Assembly (NCBI GenBank): GCA_007375925.1
Contig: VMFH01000063.1
Coordinates: 1 to 5,919 of the forward strand
Origin: Parcubacteria group bacterium Gr01-1014_72
GTDB lineage: Bacteria; Patescibacteriota; Minisyncoccia; Phycocordibacterales; VMFH01
DNA: 5,919 nucleotides
Direction of reading: 5' to 3'
Shown one piece after another: positions 5,757-5,919 of the stretch; the stretch's first letter is position 1, and every line of letters begins with the position of its first letter. The notes under the pieces are model-generated. The model did not search any database and was not told where the DNA came from. It worked only from the letters and a program-made list of their open reading frames with translations. A program made the translations under genes and the position numbers.

Positions 5757-5919
5757 TCACTTTTCCCCTCGGAGCTTTTTCCGAAGGTAGAGCTCTTGGC
5801 CAATAGCAAAAAGGTTGCTTGTCGTCCAGTAGAGCGCAACGGCTCCGGAGATACTCCATGAAATGAAGAAAGCGATAAAGGGAAACACGTAGCGGAACTG
5901 GAGCTGCATGCTCCGCGCG
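5757..5919 (-). CDS. yidC: YidC/Oxa1 membrane protein insertase, C-terminal end (partial)
   Basis: On the minus strand the frame is open from the window edge to TGA (5759-5757), giving 53 visible residues. They begin ARSMQLQFRYVFPFIAFFIS and include a hydrophobic segment, then SGAVALYWTTSNLFAIGQEL and a basic tail KKLRGEK. This matches the last transmembrane helix of YidC/Oxa1/Alb3 proteins, with the characteristic G-A/L-x-LYW-x2-SN-x5-Q pattern. YidC inserts membrane proteins alone or with SecYEG. The N-terminal part lies outside the window. Jag follows 53 bp downstream on the same strand, as in the widespread rnpA-yidC-jag arrangement. The gap holds nothing recognisable apart from the jag start region. 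Confidence 0.92.
   Translation of the reverse strand, partial: ARSMQLQFRYVFPFIAFFISWSISGAVALYWTTSNLFAIGQELYLRKKLRGEK

Noticed and set aside
5239..5919. Alternative genetic code (TGA as glycine)
   Set aside because: jag and yidC both end naturally at TGA after complete domains, and no in-frame TGA interrupts the other genes.

Overview
The window looks like a piece of a Candidate Phyla Radiation (Patescibacteria) chromosome, most probably a Parcubacteria-type lineage. This is inferred from three things: a VirB4-type ATPase sits beside a two-helix T4SS-type pilin of the kind common in these genomes; the neighbouring genes are exported proteins of unknown family; and jag (khpB) encodes a short protein without the usual N-terminal domain. 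TGA is used as a stop by jag and yidC and does not occur inside the genes, so the standard bacterial code applies. This argues against the code-25 lineages (Gracilibacteria, Absconditabacteria). Genus or species cannot be named from the sequence alone.

Layout. Positions 2-5095 (+ strand) hold a surface/secretion cluster of five genes: the C-terminal part of a VirB4-like ATPase (2-1084, cut by the window edge), a small membrane protein of unknown family (1307-1765), a secreted or lipid-anchored beta-rich protein (1815-2846), a VirB2/TrbC-like pilin with a long helical tail (2997-3917), and a membrane-anchored beta-propeller protein (3944-5095). Positions 5239-5919 (- strand) hold the end of a housekeeping operon: yidC (partial, membrane insertase) followed by jag/khpB (RNA-binding KH-R3H protein). 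The two groups converge.

The most unusual feature is an intergenic composite repeat in three copies (1087-1227, 2846-2988, 5096-5231). Each copy starts 0-2 bases after, or on, the stop codon of a + strand gene. Each has the same architecture: one roughly 42-bp arm in inverse orientation, a linker, and two 40-bp direct units separated by 3-7 bp. Each unit is itself built from four ATTCGTA-like heptamers. In RNA the inverted arm could pair with either direct unit, giving two mutually exclusive long hairpins. The repeats are AT-rich in an otherwise GC-rich window. They divide the + strand cluster into three segments: virB4; the 152-residue protein plus the beta-rich protein; and the pilin plus the propeller.

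How the genes may work together (inference): VirB4 would power assembly or export of the pilin through the inner membrane, and the small membrane protein, the beta-rich exported protein and the anchored propeller are candidate accessory parts of the same envelope machine. YidC and Jag belong to general membrane-protein biogenesis and are probably neighbours by position only.
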